Shown in pieces: positions 36,431 to 46,213 of a DNA stretch of 64,000 nucleotides. Within the stretch, counting starts at the first letter, position 1; each line of letters begins with the position of its first letter. The position numbers and the translations under genes are program-made. The notes beneath the pieces were generated by a model. That model did not search any database and was not told where the DNA came from. It was given only the letters and a program-made list of their open reading frames with translations. The stretch is from Chrysoperla carnea (taxonomy: Eukaryota; Arthropoda; Insecta; Neuroptera; Chrysopidae): NCBI RefSeq assembly GCF_905475395.1, contig NC_058337.1:110292368-110356367 (forward strand), written 5' to 3'.

Positions 36431-37379
36431 TGTGGTTATGAAATCTCGTCTCCCGCCAACTAACTAAGTAGCCTAGGTTTAAAGAGCGACAGCCAAAAAA
36501 TAAATAAAATTAATGGAGGCCTATTCAGCCTTTCAAAAGAAATGGGTTGCTGAAATAATCATCGAAAAAGATTAAAAACACATATAGGACACCACAATGG
36601 GACTCCGAGCTAGTGTCGATAGTGCAGAATTGCCCTCCAACCAAGTAAACTACTAAGTATGCCGTGGCAGATTATACGTCAGATTTCACTTAAAATTTTA
36701 TTGTTTTGAACATAAAAGAAAGGCTACCATTTATAAACCCCTTCATGATGCCTAAGATGACGCTCAAATTGGCCACTGGCCACCAGACCATATATCCACG
36801 TATACAAAATACATAGAGTTAAGTAATATACATCGTAGGTATGAGTGTGGTAAGTTACATCCAGAACAATTCGATGGACTCTGGACTCTATTCGATTTGA
36901 ACTATACGTTGTTGTGAGACTGAAGTGAGAATAGGAACAACCAGGGACAACATTCACAAATAACATACCTACATAACAATAACATGATGAAATTAGATAC
37001 TGTATTTGTGTGATTGATTAATCAACAATAAAGTGGTGTCAAGGCATGTTTATCCAATGGTCATTGAAATAACGCTTAATATTCTACAATATAAACATGA
37101 CACACATTATGTATAAATAAATGTATTTGTGATTAGATAACTTAATCGCGGAAACGAAGCACTAAAGTTCGAAAATTTGAACAGTAAGAAGGATTTGAAT
37201 ACGGTTTTCTGCATTCAATTTGTTAGGGCGCCAGGAAATTTTGTGACCTAAATAGATTTATAAGAAATTAAAATATGCATTTTACATAAATAATATCCAT
37301 TTTGCACTGCATTTTAAATTGACCACAAATATTCTAAATTCAAGATTCGGTTAATAGGGATGAAAATGATTCCAAACTT
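36431..37379. other. AT-rich spacer, no gene seen
   Basis: A minus-strand open frame at 36724-36966 has no recognisable domain. No RNA gene or repeat is supported. Confidence 0.45.
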
Positions 37380-37560
37380 GTAACTCGGGGATTTTGGTTG
37401 CTGAACACAAATATCGTGACAGGATTGGTCTCCAACGTGCCCAGTGTGAACGATATTCCTGTCGTGTGTTGGAGTATTCAGGAAGTTCATTTTATAATCA
37501 GTCAAAAGTCGTTACTCGGGGGTTTTGGATGTCGCTGAACGAATATCGCGACATGTTTTT
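37380..37560. repeat. Diverged direct repeat, ~132-bp spacing
   Basis: GTAACTCGGGGATTTTGGTT followed by GCTGAACACAAATATCGTGA is repeated as GTTACTCGGGGGTTTTGGAT followed by GCTGAACGAATATCGCGACA. The open frames on both strands here simply reflect the GC-richer repeat. Confidence 0.6.
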
Positions 37561-38129
37561 CGTGGTACTTGGTGCCGATACTCCTTAAATTTTGTATACA
37601 TAGAGTTTTTTCCAAAACGTTTATAAATACAGAAAAGTTTTTTTACACAAGTATGTTAAATATAGTCTGAAAATGATATAGTTTCACAAGTTCTTAGGAA
37701 AAAAATATCAACTGCTTAGAAAATAATGTTGAATGTGTTACCTTTTAATAAATAAAAGACCTTAACTGTACCTACGTAAAAATTTGGAAAACATATACTA
37801 ATAATCAACTGTCAATTTGCTTGGGCTTTAGTCAGAGAACAAGAACCTGATTTCCGCGAGTTGCAAGATAAGTATGCGGGATATAAAATATCCACTTGGA
37901 AAATCATATAACTTTGCTCACTAATACTCTTTTGTGTCTCTTTTGAAACATATGTTTCAACAAATTTATGAGGATAATTATTTTTCTTACTGGAAATAAG
38001 TCTCCCCATATATTTTTCGACGCTGGCAATTCTTTAAAAAATTTGTTTACCAGTCAGATTTTGATTAACTAAAGCTTCTTACGTCCTTCTTGTAGCTGGC
38101 TCCTCAATTGTACAACATTATGAGATGAG
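37561..38129. other. AT-rich spacer upstream of gene A
   Basis: No gene is supported. The minus-strand frame at 37812-38009 has no recognisable content. The last ~100 bp leads into the gene A promoter. Confidence 0.45.
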
Positions 38130-38260
38130 AACCGGTTTTTAGGAAAAAGATTTATTATAAAAAATGCATGTGGAGTTTTTAAAAATTTAGTATAAATAGT
38201 GCAAAACATGGTTCGTTTTATTCATAAGTATTATTTTTGTGAAATACTTCAGTAGAAACA
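38130..38260 (+). promoter_or_regulatory. Gene A promoter: AACCGGTT site, TATA box, 5' leader
   Basis: AACCGGTT at 38130-38137 is a perfect palindrome matching the Grainyhead consensus. TATAAATAG starts at 38191, 61 bp downstream, preceded by a GTTTTTAAAAATTTAG block also found before genes B and C. The leader between the TATA box and the ATG (70 bp) keeps the TTGTGAAATACTT motif that also occurs before gene C. Confidence 0.75.
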
Positions 38261-40524
38261 ATGTTTAAACTCGTGGTGATTTTGGCATTGACTGCAACTG
38301 TTTTCGCCGTAAGTGTAACAAAATTTGTTTATAAAATTATCATTGCACTGGGTCTATTTAAATAACCTAATACTTAAAGTTGTTGGTGACAGATAATTCT
38401 TCATAAGTAATCAACAATCAAAAATTTTCTTTCCAACACCAATACATGCTAGTTTCAAAATTTATTTCTTTGAAAGGTTTCAATTTTTTAAATTCTATTA
38501 AGTTTGAAATTTCGAAGAATTTTCGTCGTAGTGCTACTAACCCTCGTTTTCTTCATTTCCCTGGCGGAAATTTTTCCCAATATGAAATGAGCTGGCAGGG
38601 ACAATCCTACTAACTACGGGATAGTCCTACTAAGGAAGACTCTATCTACCGATTTTATTTTCAGCATTTATATTGTTCACTTCATAGACATAGAATATTA
38701 TACAGATTTAATATTTCACCATAATTATGGTTGTTAAATATTTGCATTAATAGTGATTACCACGATTAAATAATTAAGGTTGGCTATTTTTGGTTATATT
38801 ATTTTTGTTTCGTTTTTTTGTCTACCGAAAATTTTTTTTAAGGTAGTACCAGCATGAAATCACTTTTCGACAGATTTGGCCGAATTTTTTTTCTCGGGTT
38901 TATAATAGCTTTATTTATGAATTCCTAAAATTTCATAATTTTTGACCGTTTAGATCGCGAGATATTTAAAGACAAAGTTCGCGATTTTGAGGGTCATGTC
39001 CCATTTAAAGCATGTAAAATGTCCGGTCTCTCCAACTATTTTTATGATATTATTATATATTGAAGAAAAAGTAGAAAAAAATGTTTATACAATAAAATTT
39101 TAAAAAAAAAATTTAGAAATTAATTTTCACTTTCGAGATATTAATTTTGACGTAAATTGATCGAAATTGGGACGTTGGCATAATTATTTCCCATTTTAAA
39201 CGGTCAAAATTTCTGAAACTTTGGGAATTAATAGTAAGCATTATTAAATTCTTAAATTTAATTTTTCGTTAAATTCTGTCGAAAAAAAAATTGTACCATT
39301 GCTTTAACATAGAAACTGCAAATACCATGCTGGAAATACCTTAAAAACAAATAATATGCCTTTGTAAAGAATATAATAATAGTAATAACAAATGTAATAT
39401 TCAAAAACACAAAACACGCAAAAGTCAAAAGTACAAAATTTATTTTAAAACACACAACGCGAAGTACATAACAAAAGTTACAAGAAAAACACCTATCAGA
39501 AAATTACAAATATCAACAACACAGGAGAACATTTTATTAACGAAAGGAATTCAACTACTAAATAAATAAATATATCAACGGATTTTAAAATCGTTTTGTA
39601 ATCATTTGATTGGTGCTCAACTCACAGCAATTCTAGCTTTAGAATTCTAACTTTAAAATTATCATCTATAAATATATAGGAGACTTTCTATAGATATAGA
39701 TAGATAGATAGATAGTCACTCATCACGATATCTCTGGAACTATAAGACCTAGAGACTTGAAATTTGGCAGGAATATTCCTTTTGCCAAGTAGAGGTCAGC
39801 TAAGAACGGATTTTACGAAATTCCACCTACAACGGGGGTTGCGGGGGTGTTCATGAATAAAAAATTCATATTTTTAAATTATGGCTTTTAATAGTTCAAA
39901 ACTTGGTCAGAATGTTTTAAATTACATTTAGAAATTTTTTTAACCTTCGGAGGTTACAAATATACCTAAGTGGGGTATCAAATAAAAGAGCATGACGTGT
40001 ACATTACAAAAATGTTATCCAACGTGAGGAAATGTGGAGGGAGGGGTGCAAGTGGGGATGTTGCCCAGCAAAGCGGGTATATTTTACGCCACGCAAAGCG
40101 GGCGGGTAACAGCTAGTCATTATATAAAATAATTATGTTGATTTTATTCTATTCTTTAAATAATTGTTAATTTTATGGGATGGTTTTTTTATTTTTTACT
40201 ACAGCAGTTTTTACAATTTTACAAAACTTACATGATATAACCTTTAACATCAAAAAATAATTTTTTAAACTTAATTAACATTTCTAAATACACGATACTT
40301 TGTAATGTATTTTGTGATTAACTAAAGTATTTTTATAATAATTATAGCAATATGTCAGACCAGACTATAATCAACAAGGTAACAGTGGTGGAGTCAATAT
40401 TCAAGATGTTGCGTTCCAACATCAAGTCGTAGGCACCCAAAATAATAATCCAGTTCCGCAAGGAGGATACCATGGACCTCAAAAACCTGGATGGAGTTCA
40501 CATCCTCAACATTATGGGCGCTGA
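38261..40524 (+). CDS. Cluster gene A: small secreted Gly/Gln/Asn-rich protein (74 aa)
   Basis: Two exons: 38261-38308 and 40348-40524. Exon 1 encodes the signal peptide MFKLVVILALTATVFA, ends at a GTAAGT donor in phase 0, and joins exon 2 after an ATTATAG acceptor. The mature part begins QYVRPDYNQQGNSGGVNIQD and continues with FQHQVVGTQNNNP, the GGVNIQ-IGTQNN module shared with gene B. Predicted cleavage is after FA. The protein is likely extracellular; the function is unknown. The 2039-bp intron is about 1.4-3.7 times as long as those of B and C and holds at least two transposon insertions. The reading frame stops at a TGA (40522-40524) well before the stop and polyadenylation block shared with gene C, so the C-terminus looks shortened. 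Intact splice sites, promoter and 3' end favour a working gene. Confidence 0.8.
38868..39281. mobile_element. Fold-back element inside gene A intron
   Basis: The left arm starts CGACAGATTTGG and contains TTTCATAATTTTTGACCGTT. The right arm contains AAACGGTCAAAATTTCTGAA and ends AATTCTGTCG. The mirror match is imperfect but runs for about 85 bp on each side. Non-coding, consistent with an old MITE or fold-back transposon. Confidence 0.55.
39690..40116 (+). mobile_element. Non-autonomous Helitron-like element in gene A intron
   Basis: It opens near a (GATA)n microsatellite followed by CACTCATCACGATATCTCTG and GACTTGAAATTTGGCAGGAA. It ends with a GC-rich segment, CACGCAAAGCGGGCGGGTAA, then CAGCTAG before a T. 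A CTAG (CTRR) 3' terminus next to T, preceded by a GC-rich potential hairpin and lacking inverted repeats, fits Helitrons. A related end on the opposite strand lies at 51387. No coding capacity. The 5' boundary is approximate. Confidence 0.6.
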
Positions 40525-40613
40525 CAAGTTCCTTAACATTATAGCCGTTACAATGGACGTTTGGACGGATATAGTCCATCTTCATATATCAACATTAACA
40601 TGATCATTATCAC

Positions 40614-40629
40614 TAATGTATTCAATAAA
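40614..40629 (+). terminator. Gene A 3' end: relic stop and AATAAA polyadenylation signal
   Basis: CACTAATGTATTCAATAAAA at 40611-40630 is almost identical to the 3' ends of the long gene B product and gene C. AATAAA is at 40624-40629. The TAA at 40614 aligns with the true stop of gene C, but gene A has already stopped about 90 bp upstream. Confidence 0.75.
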
Positions 40630-40737
40630 ATAAAATAAAATAAACTTTTAAAATGATAAGTTTTTTTTTTCCTTCAATATCAGTCCGAAATGTAAAAAAT
40701 TGGAGTAATAAGGGCATATACATTAAGAAAATAAAGT

Positions 40738-41011
40738 TCAAAAACTAAAACCTCGGCGACAACAAAAACACGCTCTAAAAAGTATGAAAACAAGAAAATA
40801 TTTTCAACTGAAATTGTTATGATAAGTAAAGTTGTCATTCTAGTCGGGCGGGGACCTCTAAGACTAAAAAGTTTTCCACAGTACAAAAAAGAGATCCTAC
40901 AACTGTAATGACGGTTTTACTTATCATTACACTTTTAGATAAAAATATTTTCTTGTATGCATTCTTTTTAGAGAGCATGACTTTGTGGTCGTCGTGGTTT
41001 TTAGCTTTTGA
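40738..41011. mobile_element. Fold-back MITE with ~100-bp arms (family also at 63183)
   Basis: The left arm runs from TCAAAAACTAAAACCTCGGC through ACAAGAAAATATTTTCAACT to ATGATAAGTAAAGTTGTCAT. The right arm is its imperfect mirror, ending GTGGTTTTTAGCTTTTGA. It lies about 110 bp downstream of the gene A polyadenylation signal. The minus-strand open frame at 40680-40886 overlaps it and is not a gene. Confidence 0.75.
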
Positions 41012-41116
41012 CCTTTATTTTAGATACTGAGATCAGTATAAATTGTAGATACATGAAACTATCAATTCGGAGTCCGAAACCAAATTACCAACGAGTAACA
41101 TACACAATAAACGTAA

Positions 41117-41205
41117 TTAAGATTAGCTAATTCATACTGATGATGAATACTTGGCAGTCGAAATACGTATTTTTATATAATACAAAAATTGAAATCTTAG
41201 AGATC
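41117..41205. mobile_element. Partial copy of the 9880-10092 MITE family
   Basis: AATTCATACTGATGATGAAT, then GGCAGTCGAAATACGTATTT and ATATAATACAAAAATTG, correspond to the right half of the element at 9.9 kb. A GAGATCTC close to the end resembles sequence flanking the left end of that element. Confidence 0.6.
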
Positions 41206-41218
41206 TCATTTATTATTA

Positions 41219-41283
41219 GCTAGTCAACTAGATATATTTATTATCTTTGATAATATTTATGTTACTATATCTAGTTGACTAGC
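41219..41283. repeat. Perfect 18-bp inverted repeat
   Basis: GCTAGTCAACTAGATATA and TATATCTAGTTGACTAGC flank a 29-bp AT-rich loop. The arms are exact mirrors. It is likely a tiny MITE or a cruciform-forming site. Confidence 0.7.
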
Positions 41284-42344
41284 GTGAAATTTTCTTACAT
41301 TTCTGAGTTTTTGGCCTCAGTACATGCATGCTTTGTTTATACCTTTTAATTAATTAAATCACCTTAAATTTATATTCAAAAATTTGTAAACATAGGCATG
41401 TTTTTTACACAAATACGTTAAAAGTTGCATATATTAGAAGATAAAGAACGTATAAGTTTTAACTATGCCAAAGTTCACAATCCTCCGTGATCGCATTGCA
41501 CAAATGCTTTTCTTCACGAGTTAATATATTGAATTAAGTCCTTGTCTGTGGCTTAGAAGGTATAATTAATTGAAAACAGAAGAATGGCCAAATGCAAGTA
41601 TAACATGATTAAAAAATATTTATATAAATTCGTTTGGAGTCTTCCGAAAAAAAAACCATAAAATTTTCAAATATGGTTATTTTTAAACAATTTGTTCGTT
41701 ATGTGATAAAAATTAAATAATTGAGGAATTAACTGAAATAACGGCGTATTTTCTGTTATACCTTTTAGAGATAAAATCATTTAAGCATTTCCATTGTCTG
41801 TTAAAATATTTGAGTTGATTTTTTCTACATCTATTAAAATGACAATGACCTGCAACAGATCATCAATTAATTATAATCCAATTAATATACGAAACGGATG
41901 ATAAAATTGATCTCAGAAAACAAAAATACGTTGGTATAGAAAGAAACAAGCCAAGGAGCATAGCGTTTTTTTTTTACAGCTAATCAATGGCTAAGTTAAC
42001 CGAAAAAATTTGCAAAAGTAAAAAAAAAAACGTTTTTCTTGCGATAAAAAAAAAATCCAATGCAAAAAAATTAAATTTGGAAATTCTAAAGTTGGTCTAT
42101 TTAAAGTTGATATATAGTGAAGTTATGAGTAAAAGGTTCGCAAATCTTCATTTTTTTTTGAAATTTTGAAAATATTTCGAAATATCACATTTTTTCAAAA
42201 AGGACATCTTTTGCAAAAACTTTCCTCGTGGTCGCGGGACTATGGTAGAGTAGTTTTTCGGGGCTTAATCTCTTTGTCTAGACTGCATGATATTTTAAAC
42301 TTGCACACGTTACTATTAAATACTTACTTTACATTAAAAATATA
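41284..42344. other. Spacer between genes A and B
   Basis: No gene is supported; the frames at 41987-42169 and 42166-42393 are Lys- and Phe-rich and unrecognised. CGTTATGTGATAAAAATTAA near 41698 resembles CGTTATGTGACAAAAATTAA at 47941 upstream of gene C, a possible relic of a lost paralogue's flank. Confidence 0.4.
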
Positions 42345-42761
42345 CAGTCAAACCCGGGTAAGTGAGAACTGGATAAGTGAGAAAACTCTATAAGTGAGAG
42401 TAATAGCCAAGACCCGTCACTTTAAGCCCCCAAAATCTCTATAAGCGAGAAATAGAAACCTCTGTAAGAGAGAGTCGTTTTTCCCTCATGGATCTCCATA
42501 AGTGAGACTGCTACTTATCTATACCTCTATAAGCGACAGTCGAGCTTTATTTATTTATATTATTTAGGAGGAACTACAGCTACAATAAAAATACACATAC
42601 ATAAAAGATACTTGCTGTGACTTGCTGTGACTGCGTACCTCTATAAGAGAGAAACGCTACCCAAGTACCTGCATTAGCGAGAAACTCGGGATAGTGAGAA
42701 ACCTCTATAAGCGAGAATGAGATTGTGCTCCCTTGAACTCTCGCTTATCCAGGTTTGACTG
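42345..42761. mobile_element. Pogo/Tigger-type MITE with TA target-site duplication
   Basis: The left terminus CAGTCAAACCCGGGTAAGTG and right terminus CGCTTATCCAGGTTTGACTG are terminal inverted repeats of about 24 bp with a few mismatches. TA dinucleotides flank both ends (42343-42344 and 42762-42763). Inside, the AAGTGAGA / TAAGCGAGA motif recurs many times in partial tandem copies. A CAGT... terminus, TA duplication and repeated 'ctctataagYgag' motifs are the signature of pogo/Tigger-like non-autonomous elements. It lacks a transposase frame. Confidence 0.85.
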
Positions 42762-43093
42762 TATTTGCAATCGTTATCTTTCGTGTAATGACTGTTATGA
42801 TCTTGTTAAAATCGAGTGTTTTTACATTAAATTTTTTCGAGGCCCGATTTTTTCATTAAAAAAAATCAGACTGTATCATGAGGACTGCCGACAGAAACGA
42901 AAACTTTCTTCCTCTTTTTCACCCACTTTGGAGTTAAATTTTCAAAATTATATTCTTACCGAGCGTCTACATTGAAAAGGGAGTAATTACGCCTTATTTT
43001 AATTCAGTCGGGTGCATAGTTTTACATATCCCGTGATGAATAACTGAGTCAGTGGTATTTCGCTCATAAATATGTAGGAGATTATGGGATGGG

Positions 43094-43239
43094 AACCGGT
43101 TATTGCAACAACATGAAATTGAAATACAAAAATTATTTGTGGGTTTTTTTTTAAATTTAATATAAATAGAATACAAAAATTGTTCTGTTCCAAAATAATA
43201 TTCTTGTAAAATGCTTGAAGAAGAAGTACATAATTGAAA
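43094..43239 (+). promoter_or_regulatory. Gene B promoter: AACCGGTT site, TATA box, 5' leader
   Basis: AACCGGTT at 43094-43101 and TATAAATAG at 43161 are 67 bp apart, as in genes A and C. The sequence between TATA and ATG (79 bp) retains TTGTTCTGTTCCAAAATAAT and CATAATTGAAA just before the ATG, matching gene C closely. Confidence 0.78.
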
Positions 43240-44184
43240 ATGTTTAAACTCGTCGTGATTTTTGCATTGGCTGTAGCTATTTTCGTTGTAAGTATTTTAA
43301 AATATTTTTGAATTTTTGGTAAACTGTTGTTCCAAGCTTTTTGAATAAATGGCACAATGGACACAGAGAAAGCATTATTTTATTCTTATTTCAATATAAG
43401 TATAGTTAATGATATTTTGTTATAACTATGAAATTAATATTGAAACAATAATTATTATTATTTCACAATGTATATATTTTGTGCCCATTGAGACATCAAT
43501 GCTTATAATTAGGACTTACCAAAAATTTAGACAATTTAGTAAGGAACTTCAAATGTTCATCACTTAATTAAATACGACTTCATTAGATACTATTTGTCAA
43601 AATTTATTTAGACGTAAAAAGTGCGTCGGAGTTCGAAAAAGGTAACAATATAAGTCAATTGACTCATTAATTCGTTGGATCCATTTTGTAAACAGAAACA
43701 TTTTCAAACTATCCAATAATATTTAGAGATCCTATAGGTATATTTTCGGGAAAAATTTTTTTTCTAAAAAAGTTTGTTTCAAAGTGTGCCGATTCCAATA
43801 AATGAAAGTGATGGGGAATAAAATTTTGAACTAATATTTTAAATACTTTTAGTGACATTACTAATATGTAAATTAATTACAAATACATGGTTTTTACATC
43901 CATTTTTATTAATATTATAGGAAGGGATGGAAGAAAAAAATAAAGGATGTGGTTCAGGAAGCAATTATTACCAACAAGGTTGTACTGGTGGAATCAACAT
44001 TCAAGGTGGTGTGTTCAAAAAAGAAATCATAGACATCCAACATAATAACGGAGGTCAAAATGGACATGATAATAATCAATTTGGAGCAGATTCTGGTCAA
44101 GATGGACCACATAGTGGCTCACATAGTGGATTAAATCAACATCATGGTGATTCACATGCATGTTTTTGTTTTTTTATTATGTGA
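43240..44184 (+). CDS. Cluster gene B, short product using the first terminal exon (103 aa)
   Basis: Exon 1 is 43240-43287 (MFKLVVIFALAVAIFV, then GTAAGT). The first candidate terminal exon is 43921-44184 after an ATTATAG acceptor, in phase 0. It encodes EGMEEKNKGCGSGSNYYQQG, a GGINIQGGVF module, then GQNGHDNNQFG and SGLNQHHGDSH. The end is odd: after SHA it runs CFCFFIM to a TGA. DNA there still aligns with the stop-and-polyadenylation block of the paralogues, but AATAAA is mutated. The exon may therefore be a decayed or alternative terminal exon. The two extra Cys (residues about 26 and 37) are unique in the cluster. The signal peptide ends in V rather than A, a weaker cleavage site. Confidence 0.55.
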
Positions 44185-46092
44185 TGCATTCTGATGATAA
44201 TTTTACGTTATCAATTCTCCTCTATCTCTTCTAAATGGAATAGAAAGTTTTAACAAAAAAAGTGAAATTTACGAAATTTAAAAAACCCCCAAAAAATTTT
44301 TTGGATTTAGAACCCTAAACTCTCACTTGAAAAAAAAATTTTCTTTAATTTTAAGATAGATAAAACTTCTTTAAAATATATTTTTAAAAGATAGACAAAC
44401 CGAAATCTGAAGAATTTGGATTATAAATAATTTTATATACAAATGAGATTAAAACTATTTCCAGCTTTCTCAGATTTAATTAAACTACATCTCTTTCAGT
44501 AATTTTTTTACTGGGTTGTACGTTGAGACTATAAAAATAAGATGTTTTCGATTTTCTCAAAACAAAGCAACATATTTTGTTAAAACTTCTTTTTTAGTTC
44601 TACAAAATACTTCTGTGTTTAAGTTCCCAATTAAGCTGTACCGTGTATTTTTCTAGTAACTAGTTCCTCTAGTTCCTTTTTATGAATATTATAGGCAGGA
44701 ATCCAAGAAAACAAAACAGGCTCGGGAAGCCATTATTACCAACACGGAAATATTGGAGGACTCAATTATCAAAATGTTGTGATCAAAGACAAAGTCATTG
44801 GCACCCAACATAATGGCGGAGTTGGACAAGGAGAGTACGCCGGAAGTCAACCTATATATGGAAATAATCATTTTGATTCACAAGGTAGTCACGATGGTCA
44901 ACAAAGCTTTTCATATGGAGAATTTGATCAACATTATGGAGTTGTTAACGAGCATGTTGCACAAAAAGGCTCAGGAGCCAATTATCACCAACATAATAAT
45001 AATGGCGGAATCAACATTCAAGGTGTTGAGTTCCAACATCAAATAATAGGCACTCAAAATAATGCCGGTGTTGGGCAAGGCGATCATGGAGGAAGTCAAT
45101 ATGGACACGGGTATAATCAGTTTGTAACACAAGGTAGTCACTATGGTCACCAAGGCGATACACACGATGGAGTCATTAACGGACATGGTCCACATGACCC
45201 ACAAAAAGTCTCTGAAGAAAACTATCACCAACACAGTAACAATGGTGGAGTCAACATTCATGATAGCCACTTTCAACATCAAACTATAGGCACTCAAAAT
45301 AATGCCGGTGTTGGACAAGGCGATCATGGAGGAAGTCAATATGGACACGGGTATAATCAGTTTGTAACACAAGGTAGTCAATATGGACACCAAGGTGATA
45401 CACACGATGGAGTCATTAACGGATATGGTCCACATGATCCACAAAAAGTCTCTGAAACCAACTATCACAAACACAGTAACAATGGTGGAGTCAACATTCA
45501 AGATAGCCACTTTCAACATCAAACTATAGGCACTCAAAATAATACCGGTGTTGGACAAGGCGATCATGGAGGAAGTCAATATGGACACGGGTATAATCAG
45601 TTTGTAACACAAGGTAGTCAATATGGTCACCAAGGCGATACACACGATGGAGTCATTAACGGACATGGTCCACATGACCCACAAAAAGTCTCTGAAGCCA
45701 ACTATCACCAACACAGTAACAATGGTGGAGTCAACATTCATGATAGCCACTTTCAACATCAAACTATAGGCACTCAAAATAATGCCGGTGTTGGACAAGG
45801 CGATCATGGAGGAAGTCAATATGGACACGGGTATAATCAGTTTGTAACACAAAGTAGCCAATTTGATCAACAGGGTGCTTCACATGGTGGATTTGATCAA
45901 AATCATGGTAGCATACCTGGAGCTATTAACGGACATGATTCACATGACCCACAAAAAGGCTCAGAAGCTAACTATATTCAACAGGGTAATAGCGGCGGAA
46001 TCAATATTCAGGGGGGTGTGTTTGAACAAGAAATCATAGGAGTCCAAAATAATGGCCCAGTTGGACAAGGTGAGAATGTAGGAGGTCAATAA
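43240..46092 (+). CDS. Cluster gene B, long repetitive product (481 aa)
   Basis: The exon 44695-46092 opens after an ATTATAG acceptor in phase 0 with AGIQENKTGSGSHYYQHGNI and has no first exon of its own in the 510 bp upstream. Joining the gene B signal exon (43240-43287) is the simplest model. It has one diverged unit (residues about 29-111), four units of 80-90 residues starting at residues 112, 192, 272 and 352, and a partial fifth from 442. Each unit reads N-Y-H-Q-x-x-N-N-G-G-V-N-I, then IGTQNNAGVGQGDHGGSQYG, then an NQFVTQGSQYGH part. No membrane segments or Cys in the repeats. The stop at 46090 is followed by about 115 bp that still reads as decayed coding sequence. Likely a secreted structural or binding protein; function unknown. 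An unseen first exon remains possible. Confidence 0.7.
43611..43698 (-). repeat. Family D repeat fragment in gene B intron
   Basis: GACGTAAAAAGTGCGTCGGA, GTCAATTGACTCATTAATTC and GGATCCATTTTGTAAAC match, on the minus strand, the middle of family D. Only about 88 bp survive. Confidence 0.6.
44980..45969 (+). repeat. Coding minisatellite, 240-bp unit (four copies, the last 270 bp)
   Basis: Units start at 44980, 45220, 45460 and 45700, each beginning AA(T/C)TATCAC(C/A)AACA. Units 2-4 are nearly identical at the nucleotide level, including synonymous sites, which points to recent expansion or gene conversion. Unit 4 is 30 bp longer because of an inserted GASHGGFDQNHGSIPG-type segment. The long antisense open frame (44971-45870) is a by-product of the repeat and not a gene. 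Confidence 0.92.
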
Positions 46093-46213
46093 CATGGATA
46101 GGCTTCGCATACGGATATTCAATTTGTTCAACATGATGGAGACTAACTAGATAGCTTACACTGACACGGTTCATAAGAACCACATGATCATCACAACTAA
46201 CGTATTCAATAAA
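46093..46213 (+). terminator. Gene B 3' region: eroded coding tail and AATAAA signal
   Basis: After the stop at 46090-46092 the same frame still reads HG, ASHTDIQFVQHDGD, HGS and EPHDHHN between several stops. This mirrors the gene C tail. It is followed by CTAACGTATTCAATAAAATA with AATAAA at 46208-46213. The 3' end is therefore conserved while the C-terminal coding part is dead. Confidence 0.75.

Noticed and set aside
44185..44694. Separate signal exon for the long gene B product
   Set aside because: No MFKL-type exon, TATA box or AACCGGTT site was found in this interval; the ATG at about 44561 reads into a short unrelated frame.
44971..45870. 299-codon open frame antisense to the long gene B exon
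   Set aside because: It exists only because the 240-bp repeat has no stops on the opposite strand; its translation is a hydrophobic repeat with no signals, promoter or splice sites.
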